NCBI RefSeq assembly: GCF_028898845.1
Contig: NZ_CP118574.1
Coordinates: 8,667,001-8,731,000 of the forward strand
Direction of reading: 5' to 3'
From: Streptomyces sp. WZ-12
Lineage (GTDB): Bacteria > Actinomycetota > Actinomycetes > Streptomycetales > Streptomycetaceae
DNA: 64,000 bases
In this document: positions 24,820-32,281 of the stretch, in pieces
How the letters are laid out: every line of letters begins with the position of its first letter
How positions within the stretch are numbered: the stretch's first letter is position 1
Position numbers and translations under genes: made by a program
The notes under the pieces: generated by a model
The model's input: only the letters and a program-made list of their open reading frames with translations
Database searches by the model: none
What the model was told of the DNA's origin: nothing

Positions 24820-25665
24820 ATGACTGCTGCCACGCAGATCCCCATGACCATGCAGACGATGACCGTACGGGGCCTGCGCCTCGCCTACGCGGATGCGGGC
24901 GGGCCGGGTGAGCCGGTGCTGGCGCTGCACGGGCACTTCGGTCGGGCCCGACAGTTCGCGGGGCTGGCCGCGTCGCTGGCACCGGAGTTCCGGGTGATCG
25001 CACTGGAGCAGCGCGCCCACGGCCAGAGCGACCGTGACGACGACCTGACCCCGGACGCCTACACCGCCGACGCCGCCGCGTTCGTCCGGGAGTTGGGACG
25101 GGGCCCGCTGCCGGTGCTCGGCCACTCGATGGGCGGCGTCGTGGGCTTCCGGATGGCCGCGCGCCACCCGGAACTCGTCCGGTCGCTGATCGTCGAGGAG
25201 GGCGGCGCGCTCAATCGCCGCCCCGAGGTGGCGCATCCGGTCCTCGACGTGCGCGACTGGCCGCGCCGGGCGCCGACGCTGGGCGAACTGCGCCGCCGGG
25301 TGGAGGCGCGCGGCATCCCGGACGCCGGCTACTTCCTGGAGAGCGCCGTCGAACTGCCCGACGGCTGGGGGTTCCTCTTCGACTACGAGGACATGGTCCG
25401 GTCGCAGGAGTTGCTCATCGGTGACTGGTGGCCCGACTGGCTCGGCTCCACCTGTCCGGCACTGCTGGTGCACGGCCTGGACAGTGGCATCCTGCCGACG
25501 TCGATGGCGCGGGACATGGCCGAACGCCGACCGAACACCATCCTGCGGGAGTTCCCCCACTGCGGCCACTGGGTACACGACGACGCCCCCTCCGAATTCG
25601 CCTCGGCAGTACGGGAGTTCCTCACCGCGCGGACGGGCACGGCACCGTCAGGCACCGCACGGTGA
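24820..25665 (+). CDS. Alpha/beta-hydrolase
   Basis: 281 residues. The oxyanion region is LALHGHFG, followed by LEQRAHGQSD. The nucleophile elbow is LGHSMGGVVG, the acid sits near LVHGLDSGI, and the catalytic His is in PHCGHWVHDDAP. GACAGGAAGG precedes the ATG by 6 nt. Divergent from the acetyltransferase at 24667 and convergent with the SRPBCC gene. Substrate unknown; likely an esterase or C-C hydrolase. Confidence 0.85.
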   Translation: MTAATQIPMTMQTMTVRGLRLAYADAGGPGEPVLALHGHFGRARQFAGLAASLAPEFRVIALEQRAHGQSDRDDDLTPDAYTADAAAFVRELGRGPLPVLGHSMGGVVGFRMAARHPELVRSLIVEEGGALNRRPEVAHPVLDVRDWPRRAPTLGELRRRVEARGIPDAGYFLESAVELPDGWGFLFDYEDMVRSQELLIGDWWPDWLGSTCPALLVHGLDSGILPTSMARDMAERRPNTILREFPHCGHWVHDDAPSEFASAVREFLTARTGTAPSGTAR

Positions 25666-25687
25666 GCTGCCAGGGAGGTTCCTGCCC

Positions 25688-26131
25688 CTAGCGTTCCAAC
25701 AACCCCTGCACGATCCGCCCGTAGAGCCACCGCGCCAACCAGGCCGGCACCGGAAACGAGACACCGGGCAGCGCGCGCAGGCGGATCTCGCCGCTCCAGG
25801 CAACGCGGCAGCCCTCGTCCCGGGGGGCCACCTCGATCGTGGACCGGCCGGAGACGAGCCGTCCCCGCTTCTCCACCCGGCACCGGCCCGCCGCCCCGCC
25901 GCCGGAACGGCCCGGCGGTTCCCACACCACGACGCGCATCACGTCGTCGAAGGCCAGGGGGCCGAGGCCGGTGCGGGCGACGAAGATAGTGCCCAACCCG
26001 ACGGGAGGCGGCGTCGTCACGGTGATCGTGGTCAACGGCACGCGCGCCGCGTGGGCTTCCCAGCGCGTCAGCCGCCGCCAGGCGACCTCGGGGGAGAGCG
26101 GTGCGCTGCGAGCGATCCGAAATCCTGCCAC
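25688..26131 (-). CDS. SRPBCC-superfamily protein (polyketide cyclase/dehydrase-like)
   Basis: 147 residues. Pattern of a START-like cavity protein: ARSAPLSPEVAWRRLTRWEAHAARVPLTTI, GTIFVARTGLGPLAFDDVMRVVVWEPP, then alternating strands and a terminal amphipathic helix WLARWLYGRIVQGLLER. Such proteins bind hydrophobic ligands. ATG at 26131. The upstream 5' region overlaps the open frame of a truncated acetyltransferase (26215-26361), suggesting that a deletion joined the two. Confidence 0.78.
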   Translation of the reverse strand: MAGFRIARSAPLSPEVAWRRLTRWEAHAARVPLTTITVTTPPPVGLGTIFVARTGLGPLAFDDVMRVVVWEPPGRSGGGAAGRCRVEKRGRLVSGRSTIEVAPRDEGCRVAWSGEIRLRALPGVSFPVPAWLARWLYGRIVQGLLER

Positions 26132-26214
26132 CGCGCCATGCTATGCAGCAGGATCCGCCCCGCCTCGGTCCGGCGCGCGCCCGCCGGTCGGGGCAGCCCC
26201 GGCGTCACACCTCC

Positions 26215-26361
26215 CCAGAAGGTGACTTCGGGCCTGCGGAGGCCGTCGAGGTCGAGCGCGTGCTTGCTCTCGGGCGGCGAGATCGCGCGCATCTGCTGGA
26301 CGTGCTCGCCGAGGAAGGCGGCGATCTCGGGGCCGGAGAGGTCGTCCACGGCGATCTTCAC
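26215..26361 (-). pseudogene. 5' remnant of a GNAT acetyltransferase
   Basis: A GTG at 26361 with GAAGGAGC in good position begins a recognisable GNAT N-terminus: VDDLSGPEIAAFLGEHVQQM, SPPESKHALDLDGLRRPEVTFW. Intact relatives continue for about 100 more residues with the acetyl-CoA loop; here similarity stops after TFW. The frame then runs through unrelated Arg/Pro-rich sequence to 26068, inside the SRPBCC gene. The acetyl-CoA site is gone, so it is non-functional. Confidence 0.6.
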
Positions 26362-26437
26362 TGCGGTGCGCTCCTTCGGTGCGTATGGTGCCTGCGCGCC
26401 CCATTGTGGTTGCCGTGGACTGGAGTTGTCGCTGCCT

Positions 26438-26482
26438 CCCTACGTTCCCTACGTTCCCTACGTTCCCTACGTTCCGTACGTT
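26438..26482. repeat. 9-bp tandem repeat, five units
   Basis: CCCTACGTT is repeated head-to-tail four times (26438-26473), followed by one CCGTACGTT (26474-26482) and a fragment. It lies between the end of cynR and the start of the truncated acetyltransferase. TACGTA-like cores are palindromic, so it could bind a dimeric regulator. A slippage-prone microsatellite is the simpler reading. Confidence 0.85.
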
Positions 26483-26504
26483 CCGTGCGGGCCGGAGTCG
26501 TGGT

Positions 26505-27410
26505 TCAGGCCGGCGTGTATCCCCGCGTGTGGACCAGTTCGCGGACGAGGAGCGTGAAGGCGCGCACGGCGGCGCTGCGATAGGCGTCGGAGCGGCGGAG
26601 CAGGGCGACCGTGCGGGTGGGGAGCGCGGGGGCGAGGGGGAGGGGTGCCAGGTGCGGATGGTCGTGGGTGATGGCGTCGGGCAGGACGGTGGCCAGTGAG
26701 GTGCGCCGGACGATCTCGGTGAGTGCCTGGATGGAGTTGGCCTCCACCGCGATGCGGGGGGTGACGTGGTGCTCGTCGAAGTAGCGGTCGATGTGGATGC
26801 GGGTGGCGAAGTCACCGCTGAGCAGGGCGAGTTGGTGGTCCGCCAGGTCGGTCACCGGGAGTGGCTGCGGGCGGTCGGTGTCGGCTTCGGGCGCCGCGGT
26901 GACCAGGCTGAGGGTCTCGGTGAACAGATCCGTCGCCTCGATCCCGGGCAGGTGCGGACCCGTGAACGCGATGCCGAGATCGAGGTCGTCGTCCGACAGG
27001 GCCGCCTCGATGCGGTCCTGGGGCATCTCCCGGACGGCCAGCGTGACGCCGGGGTGCCGGGCGTGCAGTTCGGCGGTGAGTGGTCCGACGAGATAGGCGG
27101 TGAACGTCGGGGTGAGCCCCAGGCGCAGATGGCCGCGGGACAGGTCCTGCACGTCGTTGACCGCCCGTTGAGCAGCAGCCAGGTCGCGCAGCGCGTGTCG
27201 GGCGTGCTGCACGTACGCCTCGCCGGCATCGGTCAGGCGCACGGTACGGCCGGTGCGGTCCAGCAACTGCACCCCCACGGTCCGTTCCAACTGCTTGATC
27301 TGTTGGGAGAGGGTCGGTTGGGAGATGTGCAGGTCCTCGGCGGCGCGGGTGAAGTTGCCGTGTTCCGCCACGGCGAGCAGATAGCGCAGATGACGCAGTT
27401 CCAGGGCCAT
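26505..27410 (-). CDS. cynR: LysR-family regulator of the cyanate genes (CynR-like)
   Basis: 301 residues. HTH: ELRHLRYLLAVAEHGNFTRAAEDLHISQPTLSQQIKQLE at the N-terminus; effector domain follows with LRLGLTPTFTAYLVGPL. Divergent from carbonic anhydrase and cyanase, the exact arrangement of cynR-cynTS, which supports the name. ATG at 27410 is preceded by TATAGT (27418-27423, minus strand) at 7 nt; an in-frame GTG at 27419 is less likely. That -10 lies within the first CTATAG operator copy, so autorepression is expected. Cyanate is the inferred co-inducer. Confidence 0.85.
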   Translation of the reverse strand: MALELRHLRYLLAVAEHGNFTRAAEDLHISQPTLSQQIKQLERTVGVQLLDRTGRTVRLTDAGEAYVQHARHALRDLAAAQRAVNDVQDLSRGHLRLGLTPTFTAYLVGPLTAELHARHPGVTLAVREMPQDRIEAALSDDDLDLGIAFTGPHLPGIEATDLFTETLSLVTAAPEADTDRPQPLPVTDLADHQLALLSGDFATRIHIDRYFDEHHVTPRIAVEANSIQALTEIVRRTSLATVLPDAITHDHPHLAPLPLAPALPTRTVALLRRSDAYRSAAVRAFTLLVRELVHTRGYTPA

Positions 27411-27418
27411 GCCCGCCA

Positions 27419-27449
27419 CTATAGAAGCAACTATAGATGCGACCTATAG
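27419..27449. promoter_or_regulatory. Triple CTATAG operator, probable CynR site
   Basis: The palindromic hexamer CTATAG occurs at 27419-27424, 27431-27436 and 27444-27449, with 6- and 7-bp gaps. The first two make ATAG-N6-CTAT, a LysR-type T-N11-A box. The array overlaps the cynR -10 and sits upstream of the carbonic anhydrase gene. Confidence 0.65.
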
Positions 27450-27552
27450 CAGGCATGGCTGATTACTCTTGGACTCTATATGGACAGGCCGTGCAGGGTG
27501 GATCTCGCCGGCCAGAACGGACGGGTCGGCACACGTCGAAAGGGACCGCCCG

Positions 27553-28134
27553 ATGCCCGACCTCGCCGAGCGCCTCACGCGATTCCAGCGGGACGTCTAC
27601 CCCGCCAAGGCAGACCTGTTCCGCCAGTTGGCCAACCACCACCAACCCCACACCCTGTTCATCGGCTGCTCCGACGCCCGCGTCGTCCCGGAGCTGATCA
27701 CGTCCTGCGAACCGGGCGAACTGTTCGTCATCCGCACCGCGGGCAACCTCGTCCCCGCCTACCGCCGCCGCTCCGGCGACGGCGTGACGGCGAGCATCGA
27801 GTACGCCGTCGCCGCGCTCGGCGTCAGCGACATCGTGGTCTGCGGACACTCGGCGTGCGGCGCGATGACCGCCCTGGCGGAGGGTCACGACCTCTCCGAC
27901 GCGCCGGCCCTCGCCCACTGGCTGCACCACGCGGACGCCTCCCGGGCCCGCGCCGAGGCCGCCGGCGCACCCGTGGACGTGGCCTCCATGGTCCGGCAGA
28001 ACGTGCGGGCACAACTCGCCAACCTCGCCACCCACCCCTCGGTCGCCCACGCGCTCACAGAGAACACGGTCCGCCTCCACGGTTGGGTCTACGACATCGC
28101 CGCGGGCACCGTCGACCCCGTCACCACCCCCTGA
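27553..28134 (+). CDS. cynT: Beta-carbonic anhydrase (CynT-like)
   Basis: 193 residues. Zinc ligands Cys39, His98 and Cys101 are present in GCSDARVVPELI and VVCGHSACGAM; the Asp41-Arg43 dyad is intact. It hydrates CO2 to bicarbonate, which cyanase consumes, and so prevents bicarbonate depletion during cyanate breakdown. ATG at 27553 with GAAAGGGA upstream; an in-frame ATG at 27469 lies in the operator-proximal leader and is less likely. Followed 72 nt later by cynS. Confidence 0.92.
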   Translation: MPDLAERLTRFQRDVYPAKADLFRQLANHHQPHTLFIGCSDARVVPELITSCEPGELFVIRTAGNLVPAYRRRSGDGVTASIEYAVAALGVSDIVVCGHSACGAMTALAEGHDLSDAPALAHWLHHADASRARAEAAGAPVDVASMVRQNVRAQLANLATHPSVAHALTENTVRLHGWVYDIAAGTVDPVTTP

Positions 28135-28206
28135 CCGGCCGGCCAGCGCCCCCCCGCACTGTCCGCCCCCACCCCAACCACCGCACCCCGAAAGGGAACC
28201 CGTCCC

Positions 28207-28689
28207 ATGACGAACCCCACCCCGCACGCCCAGCTCCACCCCGACGCGCGCCAGGCGCTCGCCATCACCGCGGTCGAGACCAAGACCCGCAAGGACCTGA
28301 CCTGGCAGCAGATCGCCGACGCCGCCGAGCTGTCGGTCGCCTTCGTCACCGCCGCCGTGCTCGGCCAGCACGCCCTGCCGGAGCGGTCCGCGCGTGCCGT
28401 CGCCGACCTGCTGGGCCTCGACGAGGACGCGGCGATGCTGCTGCAGACCATCCCCACCCGCGGCTCGATTCCCGGCGGCATCCCCACCGACCCGACCATC
28501 TACCGCTTCTACGAGATGCTCCAGGTCTACGGCACCACCCTCAAGGCCCTGGTCCACGAGCAGTTCGGCGACGGCATCATCTCCGCGATCAACTTCACGC
28601 TCGACGTGAAGAAGGTCGCCGACCCCGAGGGCGGCGAGCGCGCGGTGATCACCCTGGACGGCAAGTACCTGCCGACCAAGCCCTTCTGA
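28207..28689 (+). CDS. cynS: Cyanase (cyanate hydratase)
   Basis: 160 residues. An N-terminal HTH-like helical domain ([24 protein letters not shown]) precedes the catalytic domain. Catalytic residues line up with the E. coli triad by spacing: Arg100 and Glu103 in [12 protein letters not shown], Ser126 in GIISAINF (3 and 23 residues apart). C-terminus [10 protein letters not shown] is typical. It converts cyanate plus bicarbonate to ammonia and two CO2, as a decamer. GAAAGGGAACC lies before the ATG. Confidence 0.95.
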   Translation: MTNPTPHAQLHPDARQALAITAVETKTRKDLTWQQIADAAELSVAFVTAAVLGQHALPERSARAVADLLGLDEDAAMLLQTIPTRGSIPGGIPTDPTIYRFYEMLQVYGTTLKALVHEQFGDGIISAINFTLDVKKVADPEGGERAVITLDGKYLPTKPF

Positions 28690-28734
28690 TCCCGGCCCCA
28701 GGCACCCCACCGCCCTCACGCCGAAGGGACTCCC

Positions 28735-29220
28735 ATGGACTTCGTCCAACGCACCATCGACCTCGCCCGTCAGAACGTCGCCGAGGGCGGCCGACCGTTC
28801 GCGACCGTCATCGTCAAGGACGGCGAGGTCCTTGCCGAGAGTCCCAACAAGGTCGCCCAGACAGGCGACCCCACCGCGCACGCGGAGATCCTCGCCATCC
28901 GCGAGGCGTGCACCAAGCTGGGCACCGAGCACCTGACCGGCGCCACCCTCTACGTCCTCGCCCACCCCTGCCCGATGTGTCTGGGCGCGCTCTACTACTG
29001 CTCGCCGGCTGAGGTCGTCTTCCTCACCACCCGCGACGCCTACGAGCCGCACTACGTCGACGACCGCAGGTACTTCGAACTCGCCACCTTCTACGACGAG
29101 TTCGCCAAGGACTGGGAGCAGCGCCGCCTCCCGATGCGCTACGAACCGCGCGACGCGGCGGTGGACGTCTACCGCTTCTGGCAGCAGAACAACGGCGGCG
29201 ACCGGCACCAGCACCACTGA
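28735..29220 (+). CDS. Nucleoside/guanine deaminase-family enzyme
   Basis: 161 residues of the CDA fold. Zinc site: His49 and Glu51 in PTAHAEILAIREAC, Cys79 and Cys82 in HPCPMCLGALYYC. The C-terminal DDRRYFELATFYDEFAK resembles GuaD-like guanine deaminases more than TadA. Only 45 nt after cynS on the same strand, with CGAAGGGA before the ATG, so very likely part of the cyn operon. Deamination of a guanine- or cytosine-like compound gives ammonia, which would fit nitrogen scavenging. The true substrate is unknown. Confidence 0.82.
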   Translation: MDFVQRTIDLARQNVAEGGRPFATVIVKDGEVLAESPNKVAQTGDPTAHAEILAIREACTKLGTEHLTGATLYVLAHPCPMCLGALYYCSPAEVVFLTTRDAYEPHYVDDRRYFELATFYDEFAKDWEQRRLPMRYEPRDAAVDVYRFWQQNNGGDRHQHH

Positions 29221-29307
29221 TCGCCCGATCGACGTCAGGGCCCCGTGGGTCGGCGTTCCGCTGCCGGCCCATGGGGCCTGGCCGCGCCTCCGCTGCGCGT
29301 CGCATCG

Positions 29308-29523
29308 CTACGCGTCGAAATCGGTGGAGCGGGTGAGCTCCTGCCAAGCCTCGAACTCCGGCCGGGAGTCGTCCAGTTGCGCGGAGATCGCATCGGCGGC
29401 ATCGCTCAACGCCGTCGCGCGGCGCGCCGCCGCCACGACGATGTCACCGGCGGCGACCGCGGCCTCGACGATCGCCCGGCCGAAGCCACTGCTCGCCCCC
29501 GTGGCCAGCCGCACCTTGCGCAT
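29308..29523 (-). pseudogene. Internally deleted short-chain dehydrogenase
   Basis: The frame starts with a clear SDR Rossmann turn, RLATGASSGFGRAIVEAAVAAGDIVVAAARR, then jumps directly to what looks like the family C-terminus, DAISAQLDDSRPEFEAWQELTRSTDFDA. The central 180 or so residues, including the YxxxK active site, are missing. The frame is intact, so a precise in-frame deletion is implied. Its first 80 bp overlap the run-on end of the tautomerase gene. Confidence 0.65.
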
Positions 29524-30007
29524 CTCGCTGCGCTCCCTTGCTCGCCTCGGTGCTTGCCGGCCATAGCTTGCCGACAAGTCGCCGCACCGTTCCAAGAGTT
29601 GCGGTGAGAGCCGATGGTGATGGCGTGGCGAGGTACTGCGCCTCGCCGTTGCCGAGCGACCAGTCCGCCGACGCGTTCTCCGTCACGGTGACGAACACAT
29701 TGCGCGGCTCGGTCCCCGCGTATGCCTCGGCCAGCTCGGCGATCCGGCGGTAGAGGGCCTGCTTCTGCTCGGACGTGCGTCCCGCGCGCATCGTGATCGC
29801 GACATACACGATGCCGTCGTCGCGCTGCACGCCCAGGTAAGTGCCGTGACGCAGCGTGCTGTTGACCCCGTCATGGCCGACCAGGATCTGGAAGTGGTCG
29901 TCGGTCGGGATGCCGATCGCCTCGATCAGGGCCTCGTGCACGGCGCGACCGAGCGCGTTGAGCCGCTCGGGGTCGGCCCGCAGCGCGTCAATGCGGACGA
30001 AGGGCAT
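29444..30007 (-). CDS. Tautomerase-family protein with run-on C-terminus
   Basis: 187 residues. The first 130 form a tautomerase domain with the catalytic amino-terminal Pro immediately after Met (MPFVRIDALRADPERL). It continues with DHFQILVGHDGVNSTL, YVAITMRAGRTSEQKQALYRRIAELA and NVFVTVTENASADWSLGNGEAQY, the normal end of such proteins. Here the frame continues another 57 residues into the SDR remnant's territory, suggesting that the original stop was lost. The ATG at 30007 follows a GGAGAC-type site. A palindrome at 30069-30090 lies in its promoter. Confidence 0.72.
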   Translation of the reverse strand: MPFVRIDALRADPERLNALGRAVHEALIEAIGIPTDDHFQILVGHDGVNSTLRHGTYLGVQRDDGIVYVAITMRAGRTSEQKQALYRRIAELAEAYAGTEPRNVFVTVTENASADWSLGNGEAQYLATPSPSALTATLGTVRRLVGKLWPASTEASKGAQRDAQGAAGHGGEQWLRPGDRRGRGRRR

Positions 30008-30068
30008 GGTGGTCTCCCGTGTCTCCTGCGGTGTCCGCCCGGTGTCCGTCACCGGCGGGGTGCAAGCT

Positions 30069-30090
30069 CTGTACATACTAGTAGGTACAG
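30069..30090. promoter_or_regulatory. 22-bp near-perfect palindrome upstream of the tautomerase gene
   Basis: CTGTAC, a, TACTAGTA, g, GTACAG: fully symmetric apart from one base pair. This is the size and form of a TetR- or MarR-type operator. No such regulator gene is adjacent (the next gene is senR), so its repressor is either elsewhere or was lost with the neighbouring deletions. Confidence 0.65.
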
Positions 30091-30133
30091 GATTGGGTTG
30101 CTGCGGGCTCCGGGCCCGGCCGGCATCCGCCGC

Positions 30134-30799
30134 TCACGGAATCAGGCGCTGCTCCTTGGCCGCCGCCACCGCGCCCGCCCGCGTCTCGACGCCCAACTTC
30201 GCGTAGATGCGGACCAGATGGGTCTTGACGGTCGCCTCGCTGATGAACAGGGCCCGGGCGATCTCCCGGTTGCCCAGGCCACGGGCGAGCTGGCCGAGGA
30301 TGTCCAACTGCCGCTCGGTGAGCGCGGCACGGGGCTTGCGGACGCGCTCCAGCACGCGGTCGGCCGCGGGCGCGGACAGCACCGCCCGGCCCTCCGCGGC
30401 GGCGCTGATCGCGGCGAAGAGCTGCTCGGGGCGCTCGGCCTTGAGGAGATAGCCGGTCGCGCCGACCTGGATGGCCCGGGTGACGTCGGCGTCGGTGTCG
30501 TAGGTGGTGAGCACGAGGACGCGGGTGCCGGGTACCTCGGTGACGAGGCGGCGGGTGGCCTCGATCCCGTCGATGCCGGTGCCCAGGCTGAGGTCCATCA
30601 GCACCACGTCGGGCCGCTGCTGGGCGGCGACGGCCAGCGCCTCCTCGCCGGTGGCCGCCTCGCCGACGACCTCGATGCCCGGCTCGGCGGAGAGCAGGGC
30701 GCGCAGGCCGGCGCGGACCACGGCGTGGTCGTCGCAGAGCAGCAGGCGAACGCGTCGTTCCGGCGCGCCCGCGCGGGAGTTCGGGGTGGTGGGTGGCAT
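30134..30799 (-). CDS. senR: NarL/FixJ-family response regulator (SenR-like)
   Basis: 221 residues. Receiver domain with the acidic pair in LLLCDDHAVVRAGL, phosphorylatable Asp in VVLMDLSLGTGIDG, Thr in VLVLTTYDTDADV and Lys in GYLLKAE. LuxR HTH: LTERQLDILGQLARGLGNREIARALFISEATVKTHL. The ATG at 30799 follows CAGGAGTG and begins 4 nt after the kinase stop. The gene order matches the S. reticuli SenS-SenR/HbpS redox and heme-sensing system, which is why I use the name. Confidence 0.85.
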   Translation of the reverse strand: MPPTTPNSRAGAPERRVRLLLCDDHAVVRAGLRALLSAEPGIEVVGEAATGEEALAVAAQQRPDVVLMDLSLGTGIDGIEATRRLVTEVPGTRVLVLTTYDTDADVTRAIQVGATGYLLKAERPEQLFAAISAAAEGRAVLSAPAADRVLERVRKPRAALTERQLDILGQLARGLGNREIARALFISEATVKTHLVRIYAKLGVETRAGAVAAAKEQRLIP

Positions 30800-30803
30800 G
30801 CGG

Positions 30804-32153
30804 TCACTCCTGGTCTTCCGGGGCGGGGACTGGGCCGGCGGCACGGAGGGGGACGGCGGCGGAGACGACCGTGCCCTCTCCGGGGCGGGACTCGACGGTC
30901 AACGTGCCGTCGAGTTGCCGCAACCGGGCCTCCATGGCGCGCAGTCCGTGGCCCCGGTGCGGCGCCGACCGCCGCGCGTCCTGGTCGGGCGGGAAGCCGC
31001 GGCCGTTGTCGGCGATGTCGAGGACCACGTCCTCGTCCAGGTAGCTGAGGGTCAACACGGCGTCGCTGGCGTGCGCGTGCTCCCGCACGTTGGCGACGGC
31101 GCCCTGGGCCACCCGCAGCAGCCCCGCCTCGACGGCCGGCGGCAACGGGACGGGCTCGCCGTCGATCCGGAAGCGCACGACCGGCCCGCCGGCCGGCGAT
31201 CCCGCCGCGGACCCGGCGGCCGACTCCCGCCGGGCCAGGGCCTGCAGCGCCTCGGGCAGCCCGCCGCTCGCGAGGTCCACGGGCGCCAGGTCATGGACGA
31301 ACCGGCGCGCCTCGACGAGGTTGCGCTCGGCGATGTCCGACGCGGTGGACATATGGCGGTGGGCCGCCTCCGCATCCGCGTCCCAGAGTCGTTCGGCGGC
31401 CTGGAGCAGCATCAACTGGCTCGACAGCGCCTGGGCGAGGGTGTCGTGGATCTCCCTCGACAGCCGCTCCCGTTCCGCCAGCACGCCGGCCTGCCGCTGA
31501 CTGGACGCCAACACGCGACGGGTCTGGACCAGGTCCTCGATGAGCGAACGCTGCCGGGCCGACTGCCGCTGCATGTGCACGAACACCGTCGCGGCCAACC
31601 CGGCGACCACCGGCGGCACCACGATCAGCAGCGGATCGGGGCCGTTGATGCGCAACTGCGCGACCACCACCAGCACGGTCAGCACGGTGATCAACGCGAG
31701 CGCGGCCCGGGTCGGCAGCAGTTGGAGCGCGGTGTAGACGATCGCCACCGCGCTCCAGGCGAAGCTGGGTGCCTGGAGCACCAGGACCACCCACCCCAAC
31801 ACGAACGCGCCGAGCCAGGCACGCCGCCACGGCACCGGGATCTCCCCGTCCACCGCCGGCCGGGCCACGTAGGCCACCGCGAGCAGCGAGGTCAGTCCGA
31901 TCACCCACCAGGTGTTGGAGGCGCCGGGGTGGTGGGTGAGGAAGCGCGCCATGGCGGCGATCAGCAGCAGGACGAACGAGGCCGAGATCACCGCTTCCAT
32001 CCAGCGGCCGGTCGAGCCGGCGGCGGCCCCCGCCGGCGCTCCGTCGTCCGCGGCTCCGGCACCTTCCCGGCTCACGTGCTTCACGTTCATCCCTGATTCG
32101 TAGCCCGGATTCCGGCCCGCACCCGTCATCCGATCGGTTGACACCGACGTCAT
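30804..32153 (-). CDS. senS: Membrane sensor histidine kinase (SenS-like)
   Basis: 449 residues from the ATG at 32153 (GGAG 7 nt before); ATGs at 32129 and 32090 are alternatives. About five membrane helices occupy residues 50-190. A HisKA_3 dimerisation segment follows, ERERLSREIHDTLAQALSSQLMLLQ, with the phospho-acceptor His. The GHKL domain has NVREHAHASDAVLTL and VLDIADNGRGFPPD, with a GHGLRAMEARL G2 box. The family uses the secreted heme-binding HbpS as accessory sensor; that gene is the divergent neighbour. Phosphorylates SenR. Confidence 0.85.
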   Translation of the reverse strand: MTSVSTDRMTGAGRNPGYESGMNVKHVSREGAGAADDGAPAGAAAGSTGRWMEAVISASFVLLLIAAMARFLTHHPGASNTWWVIGLTSLLAVAYVARPAVDGEIPVPWRRAWLGAFVLGWVVLVLQAPSFAWSAVAIVYTALQLLPTRAALALITVLTVLVVVAQLRINGPDPLLIVVPPVVAGLAATVFVHMQRQSARQRSLIEDLVQTRRVLASSQRQAGVLAERERLSREIHDTLAQALSSQLMLLQAAERLWDADAEAAHRHMSTASDIAERNLVEARRFVHDLAPVDLASGGLPEALQALARRESAAGSAAGSPAGGPVVRFRIDGEPVPLPPAVEAGLLRVAQGAVANVREHAHASDAVLTLSYLDEDVVLDIADNGRGFPPDQDARRSAPHRGHGLRAMEARLRQLDGTLTVESRPGEGTVVSAAVPLRAAGPVPAPEDQE

Positions 32154-32281
32154 CCATCATGCTCCGCGACCCCATCCGCTCCGCCGACCGCTCCCGTGCC
32201 GGGGCCGCCAAGGATGGAAACACCGCAACGACTGCGGGCCGCGGGCCGCCCGGTCCCGGGTCGACGAAGAGGAGCACTCCC

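Noticed and set aside
26438..26482. Possible CRISPR array
   Set aside because: Units are 9 bp and contiguous with no spacers. No cas genes lie in the window.
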